Source of the DNA: Chimonanthus salicifolius
Lineage: Eukaryota; Streptophyta; Magnoliopsida; Laurales; Calycanthaceae
Assembly: GCA_013350335.1 (NCBI GenBank)
Contig: CM023535.1
Coordinates: forward strand, 38,128,069 to 38,192,068
DNA: 64,000 bases
Direction: 5' to 3'
In this document: positions 1 through 13,762 of the stretch, one piece after another
Numbering within the stretch: the first letter of the stretch is position 1
Layout: each line of letters opens with the position of its first letter
Made by a program: the position numbers and the translations under genes
Notes under the pieces: model-generated
What the model was told of the DNA's origin: nothing
Database searches by the model: none
The model's input: the letters and a program-made list of their open reading frames with translations, nothing else

Positions 1-967
1 GACCCTTAACTGGCCAACCATATGTGTGCATGGACTAAGTCCATGAAAACGGTTCACACATAATAATATCAACATGCGGAATTATAATAGAACCTAGTTC
101 TATTCCATTTCAGATAGCAAAGTACGTCCAGTCTTTATCCATAATTAAAATATCATAAATATCCAAATAAACATCCTACCATGGCAAACCATCTAAACTA
201 TTACACATCCGAAGTCTAGTTACTCAAATTACAAGTCCATAAGTAACTTAATCAAAATAAAACTAAAAGCATCCCAAGCTCCTATGCTTGGCCCTCCTCG
301 CGTTCATCGTTCCCCTTGTTTCCTGTAGCATCCACTAGGGTAGAAGTAGGCGTTAGAACAACGCACCCAGTAGGTATTCCAATTAGGGCTAACACATGGT
401 TAGTACAAAACATATATAATAATATCATAATGTCAAAAACCATATAAACCATGCCATGTCATGATGTCAAATGCAATGAGTCCCACCCATCACAAGTACA
501 CATAAGCAGCCCCACATAGGTCTTTCGGACGCCCCGACAGAGTGTGGCCCCTCCGGTTTCTTCTTGACGGAAAAGCACATCAAGGTATCCCACATAGGTT
601 TTTTAGACACCCCGACAGAGTGTGGTCCCTCCGGTTACATATCCTTCACCCCATGCCATGCATGAGATGCCAATGAAACACATGCCATTTTATATAATAA
701 AAATAGCATTGAAACTCACATTTGAAACATATCTTTTTCAACATAAATTCATCAAAAATAAGATAAGAAACATTGTACATAAATCCATGGTTTCAAAGAG
801 GTGGAATCCTACCAAAAACCACTAACGCGTCCTTGCGCTTTCGTCCGGTAACAGCTCACTATCGTACACACCTTGTGAGGTCCCGTTACCTTATTACATA
901 ACAATTAATTTAACCCATGTTCCAGTTGATTTCTTATCATATCTAAGTCCAAAAACACAACCTCATG

Positions 968-2139
968 GGGTTCGGCCATACACCATGGCCGAACCCATGG
1001 TCTATCATTTTTCACACTTATTTACCACATTGACATTGGTCTAATCTTTAGTTAAAATGTCATTCATTTTAATATGCCATACATAGACCCTATGTCCACC
1101 AAATAATTTCCATAGGGTACGGCCATATACCATGGCCGAACCCATGGTCCATTAATTCACTTAATTACAATATTGCCATTATACCTATCCATAACCAAAA
1201 CATTCCAAAAATGATCCATACCTGATTCTTTAATCCAAATACATGATTGATTCATAGTTCATAAAATAAAACCCTAATCCTTCCGTCATCCCTTAGTTTG
1301 GTAAACCATTCATTTAAATTACACGAAGACCCAAAAATGGCCCATTAACAAGTTCATGGGGTTCGGCCATACACCATGGCCGAACCCATGATCTTTCAAC
1401 TTTAGGCGATATTTACAAAATTGCCATTACCTCCATCATGGCTAATTACTTATCTTAATCCTCCATTCCTTTAACCATATTAGGTCCATACATGACCCAT
1501 AAAATTGGTTCATGGGGTTCGGCCATACACCATGGCCGAACCCTATGATGTCTAACCTTCCAATTTCTACATTGCATCCATTATTAGAAACTTTCTAAAT
1601 TAGTAACCATCTTCCATGGGGTTTGGCCATACTCCATGGCCGAACCCTATGGTTCAAAATTCTCTCTTTAAAAATATCATTAAACAAAACCAATGTCCTT
1701 CCATTTAGACCCTTTAAAATCATAAACCTACATCTATGATTTTCATCTTTCAATTCCATTAACATAACTAATATCCTTCATGGTTTTCATCCCTCCAAAA
1801 ATCATATACCATTACCAACAAACTCCCATGGGGTTCGGCCATACAACCTGGCCGAACCCTATGGTCCATTAATTCCTTTTTCAATCATATATCTAAGATT
1901 TCATCATTTCATGGTTCTCATTCATACATTCATCCAAACCGTTTAAAGCCATTCTAAAACCATAAGCATAACTCTATGATTTTCATCCTCCAAACATCCA
2001 TTAAAAATCACCAAAGTCCTTCCATGGGGTTCGGCCATACAACATGGCCGAACCCTATGGTTCATCATTCCATTAATTAACCATAATCATTCCCTCAATT
2101 TTCTTCCATGGGGTTCAGCCATACACCATGGCCGAACCC
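968..2139. repeat. array of eight dispersed 29-bp palindromes in the LTR
   Basis: Each unit has a left arm GGGTTCGGCCAT, a 5-base loop (mostly ACACC on the plus strand) and a right arm ATGGCCGAACCC. Units begin at 968, 1115, 1359, 1515, 1619, 1831, 2027 and 2111. Arms are nearly invariant (1115 has GGGTACGGCCAT, 1619 has GGGTTTGGCCAT) while the 80-240 bases between units are AT-rich and diverged. A CATGG/CCATG extension often lengthens the stem. Function is unknown. The loop reads as the complement of GGTGT found in plus-strand LTRs. Confidence 0.95.
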
Positions 2140-2806
2140 TATGGTTCATTATCTTAAACAAATTTATCAAAATACTAACCGGTTCCGTGACTCCTTCGGT
2201 TTTCCTTCACTTGTTCTTGCTCTTCCAATCTTCTTCTTCCTTAGCCTCTTTCCACTTCTTCTTGATCTTTCCCACTTGCTGGCTGCCTTCTCTTCCTTTG
2301 AATAATGCCGAGAATGAGACTTGAGAGGGAAAGAAAGTTCGGCATTGGTGTGTGTATTGCCGTGCTCCCCTTCCCTTTTTCTTTAATAAAACCTCCTCTT
2401 GGTCCCATATTTAGAAGGTGCCGACCCTTCAATTTAGCTCTTGCCTAAATACCACTCTCAACAAGGAAAGGACCCCTTTTTAGATACTCCAACATATCTT
2501 GCGCATAACCCTATACACGGCCTCAGCAACCTTTTAATTTAGCAATTCCCTTATGCCATTTTTAACCAAGGAAATGACACCTTTCCATGATACACTTAGC
2601 GCATAATCTTGGATATGCAATGTCACACACGGTCATGTAATCTTCTATTAATTTTAGACATATTATTTACAATACAATCCCCTTTTTAAAGATATTCTAG
2701 CACATCATGCACATATCTCATAGATGTGCAAATCTTTCATACACGGCCAAGACAATCTTCCAAGCTCCTTTATGCGCATGACAATTTATCCAAATCCCTT
2801 ATAAAG

Positions 2807-2832
2807 ATATATATATATATATATATATATAT
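2807..2832. repeat. (AT)n microsatellite
   Basis: About thirteen uninterrupted AT dinucleotides within the first 200 bases of the minus-strand LTR head. Simple repeat with no further signal. Confidence 0.95.
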
Positions 2833-3009
2833 TGCATTACTAATTAAATTCAGCCCCATTTAATTCTATTGAAACCATTTACCAACACCGTTGGGTCTTA
2901 ATTGGGCAATGACCCAATACTTACCCATATAAGGTCCATATCTAATAATTCACAAATTAAACGGGTAATTTTCATATATATTAATAACTTAAAAATTCGG
3001 GGTGTTACA

Positions 3010-3976
3010 ATATATAAAGGACATCATCAGGCTACATGTATACCTAGGACCATTGTGTCCGACAGAGATGGCAGATTCACTGGCAGGTGTGGCAAAGCAT
3101 GCAGTCGGCTATGGGGACAAATTAGCTATACAACACAGCTTTTCATCCACAAACGGATGGTCAGTCAGAGCGTACAATACAAACATTGGAGGATATGCTG
3201 AGAGCCTGCATATTAGACTTCAAGGGTGGTTGGGAAGATCACCTACCACTGGTCGAGTTCTCATAATACAACAGATACCAGGCAAGCCTCAAAATGGCTC
3301 CATTTGAGGCATTGTATGGTAGACCCTTCAGATCTCCAGTTTGTTGGACAGAGGCTGGGGATCCTGCTCTTATTGGACCTGATCTGGTTGTAGAGACCAT
3401 GGAACAGATCAAAGTGATACGACAGCATCTGCTCACGGCACAGAGTCATCAGAAGAGCTACGCTGACAAAAAAAAGAAGATCTCTTGAGTTTGAAGTGGG
3501 AGACCTAGTGTTCTTGAAGGTCTCGCCACAAAAGGGACACATCAAGTTTGTAAAGAAAGGGAAGTTGTCAACCAGATTTGTGGGACCTTTTTCCAATCCA
3601 TGAGAAGGTGGGGAAAGTGGCCTATCATCTGATACTCCCTCCACAGTTGTTAGGACAGCACGATGTATTCCATGTTTCTATGCTGAGGAAGTACAACCCT
3701 AACCCATCACATATGCTGAATCTATAAGATATAGAGTACAAAGCAACGTATCTTACGTTGAGAGCCCTGTCTGAGTAATTGAGGCGAAACAAAGGGTGTT
3801 ACGAAACTGAGCGATTTCGTTCGTCCAAGTGATATGGGACCGACAGGGTAATGAGGAAGCCACTTGGGAACTGGAGTCAGAAATGAGAGCAGCTCATCCT
3901 GAGATATTTGTATAATTTGTTTGAAACCCTACTTCGCTTGATTTTCGGGACGAAAATTTCAAAAAGAGGGTAATAT
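3010..3976 (+). pseudogene. element A: 3' end of gypsy pol (integrase C-terminal half and chromodomain)
   Basis: Translation in shifting plus frames gives, in order: the integrase core after the LTR break (YIKDIIRLH, then a degenerate TIVSDRDGRF region near 3050), the LVEF catalytic-Glu region near 3250, APFEALYGRP near 3300, the KSYADK and LEFEVGDLVFLKVSP stretch (3455-3530), the GPF module near 3590, FHVSMLRKYNP near 3680, and a chromodomain ending in WELESEMRAAHPEIF (about 3865-3908). This order is the C-terminus of a Tekay/Del-type chromovirus polyprotein. Integrase joins cDNA to host DNA, and the chromodomain is thought to steer insertion to methylated-H3K9 chromatin. Several frameshifts and stops (for example a TAA in the chromodomain) make it non-functional. 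Protease, RT and RNase H lie off-window beyond the LTR inserted at 3009. Confidence 0.9.
3961..3970 (+). other. polypurine tract of element A
   Basis: AAAAAGAGGG ends six bases before the 3' LTR start at 3977, the expected place for plus-strand DNA priming. The same tract, inverted, precedes the 3' LTRs of E and F (CCCTCTTTTT near 41450 and 54351). Confidence 0.8.
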
Positions 3977-6100
3977 TGTAACACCCCAGATTTTCCTTAA
4001 CCCATAAATTTATTGGATTGGCCCACTTGGATTGCAATTTAATTGAAGTTGAGATTAAAAAAGTGGAAATGGACACTAGGTGGGCAAGAAATGTGTCAAT
4101 TACCCAATTAAGACCCAATGGGTCATGGTGAGCTTGATTTTAAAGTAATTGAGTAAAATTAGTTAAATTAAATTGAATTGGATAAATTAGTGCATTTAAT
4201 GCATTAAAGTCCACCTTATCAAGTGAGGTGGCATGTGAGCGATGTGGCATTGCCATGTGGCATTGCCATCTGGCATTGCCATGTGGCATACATGTCATCA
4301 CATGGAAACCAACTAAGCAAGATGCCACATCATCAAGTGACATGGCCAATGTGGGACCCAAGTGCCATGTGGTGACCAAGTCACCACATGTATGGCCGGC
4401 CATGACATGGGTTGACTTGGTCAACCACTAGTGAGTTCAAGTCTTGAGTTAAGTTTTTATTTGCTTGAGTTGAGAAGATGAAGGGATGAGATGGGGTAGC
4501 TTGTCTAAGTACATTGTACTTAAGACACTTGGGAACCCAAGGGTCTTCATCTCAAGAGCCATGAAGCCACCCTTGGGAAGCTAAGGGTCTCTTTGGTTTA
4601 ACCAAGGGCCTCATTGGTTAGACAAACCATGATGAGAGGAAAGGAAGAGATTAGGCTTTTAACATAAAAGCCCAAACCAAGGGGCACTCCAAACCCCTTG
4701 GCCGACTCCTCCTTGCACAAGAGTTTCTTTCCACTCCTCTGCTCTATCTCTCTCACCCCTACCTCCATACGCTTAGAGAGTTTGAAGAACAAAGAAGCGA
4801 GAAGAAGAATTAAGGAAGAAGAGACAGATCAAAAGAAAAGAAGGAGACTGAAGGAAGGTATGTGTAAGGCTTAATAATGTAACACCCCGGATTTTCATTT
4901 CATAATTATATATTGGAATGGATCATTTAAATTGTGATTTAATGGAATTTGAGATGTAAATAGTTGAAATGGACCTTAGATGGGTAAGGAGTTGGGTCAA
5001 TTACCCAATTAAGACCCAATGGATCATGGGTAGGCTTGATTTTAAATAAATTGGGTAAGTCTAATTAAATGCGTTAATTATTAAATTGGGACCCAATGGG
5101 TCATAGTGAACTTAATTGTAAGGTAATTGGGTAAGGTCAAAGTAATTGGGTCAGCCACCAATTAAGATCCAATACATTAAATCCACCTCATCAAGTGAGG
5201 TGGCAAGTTAGTGATGTGGCATTGCCATGTGGCATACATGGAAGCCAACTAGACAAGGAGGCCACAACATCGAGTGACATGGCCAAGGTGGGACCTGAAT
5301 GCCATATGGTACATGGTCGGCCATGTCATGGTTGACTTGGTCAACCATGAATGAGTTCAAGTCTTGAGTTTAAAAGAATTAAAAAAATGCTTGAGTTAAG
5401 TGAGTTAAGTTGGGAAGTTGAGGAGACTTCCATCTCAAGGTGAACACGTTGGAAGACAAACGGTTTTTCTTGGCTTAAGCCAAGAGTCTCCTTGGTTAAA
5501 GCAAGGGACTCCATGGTTAGACAAAACTTAAATGAGAGAGTGAAAGGATTTAGGCTAGTATACAAAGGGACACACCAAACTCTTGGCCGACTCCTCTTCA
5601 TTTCACAATGATTCTTCTCTATCTCTTCCACATACACCTCTGGACTTAGAGAATTTGAGAAGAGCAAAGGAAGAAGAAGGATTAAGGGAGGAAAGACAGA
5701 GCAAAAGAAAGATGGAGACGGGGAAAGAAGGTATGTATAAGTTTAACAATAAGGAATTAAGACTAAGGGAAACTATAGATTTGGCCATGGTGTGGCCGAA
5801 CCTATGGGTTCCATATTTGGTTAAAAGGGCTGGCCAAACTGTTATAAGCCATAAGCTAGAAATCCATTCAAGGATTGGTAATGGAATTGAAACAAACAAT
5901 CAAAGGAGTGGATCCAAAGCCATGTTGTAATGGTACAAATGTTGGAATGATTATGAAAAGATCTTAGCCTTGGTTCGTGTGTGTAGTAAGTACACCAAGA
6001 CTTATATGAATGATGATATATACGTTTAAAAATGACAAGGAATGGATTTCATGAAGAAGGGATTTACAAAATATTCAAATAGAGAAGACTGACAAACAGT

Positions 6101-6569
6101 CAGTCGACTGAATCTAGGATTCAGTCCACTGAACTGGTGTTGGCCGAAACAGAAAAGAGTTTCTTGGAGTTTCAGCCGACTGAATCTATGATTCAGTCAA
6201 CTGAAGGTATGCTTATCGAACACGTAAAAGGGTTGGATGATAATTCAGCCGACTGAATCTTTGATTCAGCCGACTGAATGTGAACTGGCTGAAGACACAT
6301 ATAATCTGATCCAAAGTCAGCCGACTGAATCTTTGATTCAGTCGACTGAAAGGACTTTGACTGAGAACACAGAAGAGTTTGACCTAAAGTCAGCCGACTG
6401 AATCCATGATTCAGCCGGCTGAAAGGTTACGGGTCAAGTGTAAACAGTACTGAGTTGGATTTCAGCCGACTGAATGTTGTATTCAGTCGACTAAACATCT
6501 GTAAGTAAGGCAGAGAATAGTTATTGGGCCGGATTCAGATGATTGAATCCCTAATTCAGTCGACTAAAT
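6101..6569 (+). repeat. 72-bp-period array of double palindromes (7 units)
   Basis: Units start near 6101, 6173, 6246, 6318, 6391, 6463 and 6535, so the period is 72-73. Each unit carries two copies of the 14-base palindrome TTCAGTCGACTGAA (often CAGCCGACTGAA in the left copy) separated by about five bases, typically TCTATGATTC across the join, followed by about 39 bases of less conserved spacer. The unit can fold as two small hairpins or one long one. The last unit is decayed. It sits in the LTR slot that holds 29-bp palindromes in other family members. Confidence 0.95.
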
Positions 6570-8381
6570 TGAAAAGTTTAAATTTTAAATAATTTTCCAG
6601 ATGTTTCAGCCTATCTGGAAGGATGTAAAGGATGATTAAAATTAAATGGATAATCAAATTGATTTATGTATGCGATTGAATTTAATAAGGAAAGGAGATT
6701 CACAAAGGGTTTGCAATTCGTTTCGACGTGATCGTTGAACGTTATCATCCCAAAACAGCAAGGACAGTAAATCGAACATTGGTAGGATTCCTACCTCATT
6801 GAGATGCATATGGATATTATACATATGTTACTGGCTTTTTTTTCCAAACATGATGATTTACTTTGGTTAAATAAATGGTATAAGTCTTATGAACTGATTT
6901 TCAATGATAACAAGTCATTTGAAATGAAATGGCATATTTGCATACATTATCTCATGCATGGCATGGGAGGGAATACATGGGACAGCAAGCCAAGTTAGAG
7001 CTGTCCGGACATGACTTGGGGCTTGAGACTAGCTTGTATGAAGCTATGTGAACTATCGATATTTTGGCTTTGTCTGGGATTGCTAGGAATGGGTACGACG
7101 TAGTCTGGGCCAAAGAGCTCCTGGGTATATAGTCTCAAAACCCTGCACAGAGGGAGGAGTCCACACTCCATCGGTAATTCCGATTAACATATGTGGGGAG
7201 GTATAACAGTGACCTGGTGGTGTCGTCACAAAACACTGCAGACTTAAATGGCCAAGGGAACACCTTGATATGGTAATTTATCAAGGAAACGATCTATATG
7301 TGATTGATTGGATATGGAAGGGGTGAGTGATCATTTGGCATTGACACCCATGGCATGATGCATAAGTAAGCATGATGATGTTTTGGATATCATGCATTGC
7401 ATTTTATTACTTATGAGATGGTTTACAAACATGATATGACGTTTTCTATCTTGATTTTATATTGATCCTATGTGTAGATAACTGTAACACCTCGATTTTT
7501 CAAAGATATAAATATTTACAAAAATACCATTGGAATGGTAAATTAAAAAGATATGATCGTAGATGAGAAAATGGTGGGGCCCATTGTTCAAATTAAGACC
7601 CAATGTGCATATTATAAGGATCAAATTAAATTAAATGGGTATTGTACATCTAATTGGGTCAAGGTGGTTATTTGGGTCAAAGGACCCAATAGGGATCCAA
7701 TGGGTCGTGGTAGACTTATTTGACCCTTGGATGAGCTCAATTTTAATTGGGTTGGACTGAATTGATTGGGGATTTAAATGGAGGATAAATGGGTAGGCTT
7801 GATGTAAATGTGTAAACCACATTTAAATGGGTAAACCACCCATAAATGGGTCATGGCGTCAAATTGGATCAATGAGCTAAATTGACACCCAATGGGTCGA
7901 GTTGACCATGGTTGACCGTATGGACCACCAAGTGAACTCAAAAGGTGAGTCAAATCATGTTGAGTTGCGGCTGAAGTGAGTTGGATTTGAATCAAACAAT
8001 GGAGTTGACTCAAGTGCATTAAATGAGTGGTATTAAATGGGGTGAGTTGAGCTAATGAGTTGGGTGAGTTAAATTGGAAATCAAAGGGACTTTGTAATTC
8101 AAGTGAGTCAAATGGGGAGGTGAGAAGTTGCCTTGATCTCAAACATCACAAAGACAAGTCCCACACGTTGGTGGCATGAGGAGTAGTTTTCCATGCATGA
8201 AATTAAATGGAATGGGATAAGAATCACCTTGGGCGCTTGGAGGGTTTCCATCTCATAATGGAAACCCAAGGCCCAACATGGCGAGATGAAAGGGTGGTCT
8301 AAGCTTAGGCCAAGTGTCCCATAGTTAAGCCATGGGACTCCTTGGTTAGATCAAGAATTCATGAGGGTAAGTGAGAGGTTT

Positions 8382-11300
8382 TGTAATAGCCCGAATTTTC
8401 GAATCAATATATTTGGCAGTTAATTATTTTTAATTTGGAATTTGATGTGATGAAATGCCAAATGGATCAACTTTGGGACAAGGGTCCAAGAATGGCCCAA
8501 TTGGGCCATAGATTGGATGAAATCCATTTGATGGGTCAATGAGAAGTAATTGGGTCAAAGATGGTCAATTTGGGTCAAAGGGCCATATGGGACCCAATGG
8601 GCCAAGGTATCTAACCCAAAGGTAAATGGGTAAGACAAAAATTTAATTGGGCCATGGGCCCAATGGTGATCCAATAAGAGGGATACATTTAATAAAATTT
8701 AAATCACCTAAGTTAGGTGATAAATGGACCAAGGTAACATGGCCAATGGGGCCCACCTCCACCTCACCCATTGAGGTGGCGTGTGGACCCAAGAGTAGTG
8801 GGCCGACCACCATGGGTGACTTGGTCAACCATGGGTGGATCTTAGAGGGAATTTAATGAGATTAAATTAAGTGGAAAGTGATTAATTAAATTAACCTAGG
8901 GATCAAGTGATCTAAGTTAATTAACTTAATCTAAATTGGTCAAGTGGTCAAAACCATCTCAACAAACACAAACCACTTGAGAAAACACAAATTGAAACCA
9001 TGGATTAAAGGTGGTGGTTTTATCCCAACCACCACCATTAATGCATGTTGGTTGGTGAAAAAAATTAATGTTTGAGTGTAGGCTACTCCAACCATCTCCA
9101 TCTCTAATCCAAACAAGCCATTTCACTCTATCCCTCTCTCCACACACAAGAAACGTCCCCTACCTTGCAAGAAGAAGAAAAAACTTTGAAGAAAAACTTA
9201 GAAAGAAAGGAGAAGAAAAGAGAAGGAGAAGGCAAGCTTTGGGCCACCAAGACCCTTGAAGATTTCTCCCTCATCTCCATACTCTTTCCCTCTCAACCTA
9301 ACCCTACCTTAGCCAATCCAAACCTTGAGGGCCTCACCATTTGATCAAGCACATCTAGCCGATCAAAGATCAAGAAGAAGGAGAGAAGAGGCTAAGGAAA
9401 TCAAGAGGAGAAAGAAAGACCGGATGAGACGTCGGATTGTAAGTATCTCTAGACAAGAGGTTAATCTTTCATGGTTTAAAAAAAAAAAATGATGATCTAT
9501 TTCTTAAACTAAATATGGCCAAAAATGTTGTGGGCCATGGATCTAAGATCCATTCAACGGTAGGATTAAGAAATGGATAAATTTGGAGAGAGATAGATTA
9601 AAGAAAATGAATGGATTAAGGATGGTGTGGATTTAAATTTTTAAAGCATGGAGAAATGTAAATGGGAGTGAATGGATGACCATAGGGTTCGGCCATGTAG
9701 CATGGCCGAACCCCATGGTGAATGATGGGTAATTTATTTGAGATTATATGGTATAAAATTATGGAGAAGGGTTAATGATATTGTGGTTTTAAATGATTAA
9801 AAAGTTGGTAATTTTAAGGAGTGTTAAATAAAGAAAAATCATGAGGTATGTAAATGAATTCAAGTAGCCTCAAAATGATGGAGGTATGATATTTTAAAGA
9901 AATCATGGACTATAGGGTTCGGCCATACAAGGTGGCCGAACCCCATGGTTAGTGATCTATGAGGGTTAGGACTCTTAAATGCTCAATGATTAATGGTTTC
10001 TAAGGTTTGAAAATTATGAGTATGGTATGTGATTTTTAAATGGGTATTAAAGGATGGAAATGATGGATTAAATATTTTTGAATTATGGAGATAGTGAGGA
10101 AATGTTGGTGGTGTAAATGGACTTTAAATGTGATTAAAATGAGGGAAAGACATCATGGGTTCGGCCATGGTGTATGGCCGAACCCATGACCCATATTTTT
10201 TAGGTCATTTGTGGGCTAAGTTATGGTTTATATATGTATTTAAACGAATGGAAATTAGGTTAAGTTAATGGTAAAATTTAAATGGATTTACAAGTGTATG
10301 ATATGGATTTTACAGGGCCAAAATGAATGAAGGTTATGGATTTTAAAAAGGATTATTTTTTGGGACAAAACATTGGTCTTAAAATAGCACCCCATGGTGG
10401 TGATTGGTGATTTTAAAATGATGGAGAAGAATAATAGACGTTAATGGATTCTTACATGATATGTGATGTTTTAAAAGGATGAAAAATGGGGACTTAAATG
10501 GATAATTTAAATTCATTAGAGATAGGAATTAAAGGGGGAAAATGAACCCATGACCCATTATGTGGGCCACATCTTAGGCCAAATGTGGAATTAGGTAAGG
10601 GATTTAATGTTTACAAAATTAATTAACATAGGTGATTGATGTTATGATGCTAGGTTATGATTAATGAATCACTAATGGATCTAAGTTAGGGATGAAGTTT
10701 GGACTTAGGATGTACATAAACGAATGGATGATTGAACCATGGGAGAGGAGTGGCAAAACGGTAAATAAGTGCCACATTGAAGAACCATGGGTTCGGCCAT
10801 GGTGCATGGCCGAACCCTATGAGGATTAGACATGGAATCAGATATTACGAATGACTAAATGAAATGGATAGATGCTGTGTTTTAGGCTCGCAAATCAGAA
10901 TTTTTAAAATTAGCCAAAATCGGATTTATGTATGTGTTTTAAACCACGGAAAATGAGGCTAAGTTAAGGGTCGATTTTCGATAAACTTATAATGTATTTA
11001 CGGATCATTAAATGGATCTAGGGTTCTGATCAGTTAGGAACTTAATCATGGATAAAGTATGGACTAATTCGGTGAGTGTGTAAATAAGGCATCGGGACGT
11101 CGTAAACGGTATGCAATCGGCGACCGGATTATCGAACGGAAACATAACGGAACGCTACGCGGTATTCGGTAGGATTCCTACCTCTTTGTAAGCTATGGAT
11201 ATGTGATGTTTATTTTAATCTATTTTGATGATTATGGGACTTGTATTATGATGAGTTTTAATTTATGAATTATATGATGGTGTTATGGGTTATATTTTAA

Positions 11301-12208
11301 ACATTATGCATTATATGGCTATGTATGGTATATTAAATTTATGGTTTATCTATATACTACATAGCATAATGCACGTACATCTCATGCATGGCATGGGCAG
11401 GAAAATAATGAAACCGGAGTTCATGCTCCGTCTGGGCGACCGAGAATCAGACATGGGGATAGCTTGAGCGCTATAACCGGAGTCCTTGCTCCGTTGGGGC
11501 GACCAAGAAGCAAACATGGGGACAATACATTGTATGATCATACGGATGATGGGTGGGACACATGACATAGGCACCCATGGCATAACATTCATTACATGCT
11601 TATTTTGTTATATTTTATTGTATCGATATGCGTGTTATCACTAATCCATGTGCTAGCCCTACTCGGAGTCCTACTGGGCGCGTTGACTAACGCCCTACTT
11701 CTACCCTAGCTATTGACACAGGAGATGGAGGAAACGGTGGACATACCGGAGGCCAAGCTTAGGAGCTTGGGAAGCGGATACTAAATTTATTTAAGTTTTA
11801 TATTTTGGAAATGTAATTTGAGTAACTTAGCTTGTCGGACTATATAAATTATATTTCTCGCGATGGTTTGGACTTTAGTCATGGACGATTATATTTTGTG
11901 ATATAAATATGAATCATAGGGGCATTTTGGTAATTCAATGTTGTATCTTCCCATCTATCTAAAAATCGGTAGGATAGACTCTATTATCATGTTCCGCAAT
12001 GATTATAATCCGCGAGCTTACTTCCTACGCGTGAACCATTCTCATGGACTTAGTTCCGAGCACGCGTGGGGTTGGCCAGTTAAGGGTCGGGCTTTAGAAG
12101 CTCGGACTTAACTCGCGTCGTGACGTCCGCGCCCTCTCTCACTCTCCATTAAAAAAAAAAATAGACTCTAATTTTCGAAAAGCGAGTGAAAAAGGGGCGG
12201 GCGTTACA
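8382..12208 (+). mobile_element. solo gypsy LTR (innermost layer) with perfect TSD
   Basis: It starts TGTAATAGCCCGAATTTTCG at 8382 and ends GGGGCGGGCGTTACA at 12208, 3827 bp, with duplication GGTTT at 8377-8381 and 12209-12213. This is the sixth nesting layer counted from copia D. The head (TGTAATAGCC type) resembles the LTRs at 62977 (+) and 55109-58541 (-). It carries four 29-bp palindromes, a clear GGTAGGATTCCTACC box at 11168, the CTCATGCATGGCATGGG box at 11382, two tandem units containing CATGCTCCGTC or CTTGCTCCGTT followed by GGGCGACC (11406-11520), the CTAACGCCCTACTTCTACCC box at 11689, and the tail. Confidence 0.95.
9685..10817 (+). repeat. four 29-bp palindromes in the LTR
   Basis: Units at 9685-9713, 9915-9943, 10157-10185 and 10789-10817. 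The third is the canonical sense form: arm GGGTTCGGCCAT, loop GGTGT, arm ATGGCCGAACCC. The fourth has loop GGTGC. The second has a degenerate centre (CATACAAGGTGG), while its GGGTTCGGCC and GGCCGAACCC arms stay intact. Confidence 0.93.
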
Positions 12209-12554
12209 GGTTTGAGGGCTGCATAACAAAAGGGATACACCACACTCCTTGGCCAAATTTCATCACAAAGAAACCATAGAATTTCACCTCTCTCTCTCTC
12301 TCTCTCAAAATCTATCTCTTGGCCGAACCATCCTTTGGTGTTTTCACCATTGATCAAGCACACAATCAACTAAGGACTAAGGGAGGCTAAGGAAGATATG
12401 AAGCAAGAAGGAGTCAAGGAAAATTGGAAGAGTGTGGATTGGTAAGTACTTCATTAGGTTTTGTTAATTATCATGGTCAAGGACCATGGTTTGGTCTTTG
12501 GCCAAACCCTAAGTTATAAGTGTAAGAACCTTCAAAGATAAAAATGGTGGATGA

Positions 12555-13762
12555 GGTTCGGCCATGGGTATGGCCGAACCCCATCAAAGAAGGTGATCAT
12601 GCTAATCTAATTGTATGAAGAAAAGTAAATAACCATGGAGGGTTTTTCCGATATTGTAAAGGGTTTTAAATCATGGATTTGAATGTCATGATTTGGCCAT
12701 GATATGGCTGAATTTGTCAAAGGGTTAGACCATGGAAGATGGTGTGTAAAAGGGTTGGAAATGGATCATAGGGTTCAGCCACTTTGGATGGCCGAACCCC
12801 ATGAAATAATTTGGTTATGTTAATGGTTTTTGAAAGTTAAAAACCATGAATATGATGGACATTTTTAGATGTTGTAATTAGACATAAGATATATGTTAAA
12901 TGGTTCAAATCATGGGTCATAGGGTTCGGCCACTTTGGATGGCCGAATCCCATGAAAGGATTTGATAAGTATATGGTTATTTTTTATGGTTTTGAGAGAT
13001 AAAAACCATACAAGGTATGGAAGTGTTAAGGTGTTACATATGGAGATAAGGTGTATGTTTTGGGTCGGCTATGGGATGGCTGAACCCTATTGTTTTTATG
13101 GCTAAGTTACAATGAATGAACTATGTATAAGTATTGGGAGATTTGCATCAAGAGAACCATAGGGTTCGGCCATGTGTAAGGCCAAACCCCATGGGTCATT
13201 TTAGGGGTGTTTAGAGTTAATAACATATTTGGAAGTTATAAATGAATTTTTAGTATGTAAATAGATGGAAATAAAGAACCATAGGGTTCGGCCATATGTA
13301 TGGCCAAAGCCCATGGAGTGATTTTGATGGACTTAAGCATTTGTGGAACCATGAAGATGATGAAAGATTAAGGGATGGTTAATTACATGGATTGATGGGT
13401 AAGTAATCTTATGAATGAAGGATTGAAATAGACCAAGTTTGAGATAGTGAGGTTCGGCCATGTTCTATGGCCGAACCCCACTAAGGTGGATTGGTTATAT
13501 GGACCTTGATTATTAAGCAAAGATTAAGCATTGGTGGGTCTAGTGGAAAAACTGTAAATACAAGCCATAATGTAAAAATGGAAGGAAAGACTAAAGGACT
13601 TGAAAAGAGGGGTCCAAAACCAAAGTGGTAAGGTTCGGCCATGTTGTATGGCCTAACCCTACCAAAGTGTATTTGAAGTGTGAGGTGGTTTAATATGATT
13701 AAATAAAAAGAAAGGACGAATTCAAAGTGGGTGAGGTACGGCCATAGAGTATGGCCGAACCC
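12555..13762 (+). repeat. nine 29-bp-type palindromes in the LTR
   Basis: Units near 12555, 12771, 12922, 13062, 13162, 13284, 13450, 13630 and 13734. Arms vary more than in other arrays (GGTTCGGCCAT, GGGTCGGCTATG, GGTACGGCCAT), and the centre alternates between CATGTTCTATGG-like and CACTTTGGATGG-like forms. The outer GGTTCGGCC / GGCCGAACCC pairing is kept in most units. Confidence 0.9.

Larger units (their letters stand above)
1..3009 (-). mobile_element. Ty3/gypsy LTR (solo, or 5' LTR of an off-window element), truncated by window start
   Basis: On the minus strand the LTR begins TGTAACACCCCGAATTTTT at 3009 and runs leftward. Position 1 lies in the conserved tail (TTAACTGGCC block), and comparison with the copy at 38499 suggests that only about 120 bases of its 3' end are missing. 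It interrupts the integrase reading frame of element A: the codons for YIKDIIRLH resume immediately at 3010. A minus-strand element could have its internal region only to the left, so this is either a solo LTR or the 5' LTR of an element outside the window. It contains eight 29-bp palindromes, an AT microsatellite, and the conserved tail modules (degenerate GGTGGAATCCTACC box near 800, CATGCATGAGATG box near 655, CTAACGCC-like box near 350). No protein-coding content was recognised. Confidence 0.9.

Noticed and set aside
3977..8382. Insertions at almost the same offset (901 and 899 bp) into two LTRs
   Set aside because: The two sites are not homologous when the LTR heads are compared, so the equal offset looks coincidental with only two cases.
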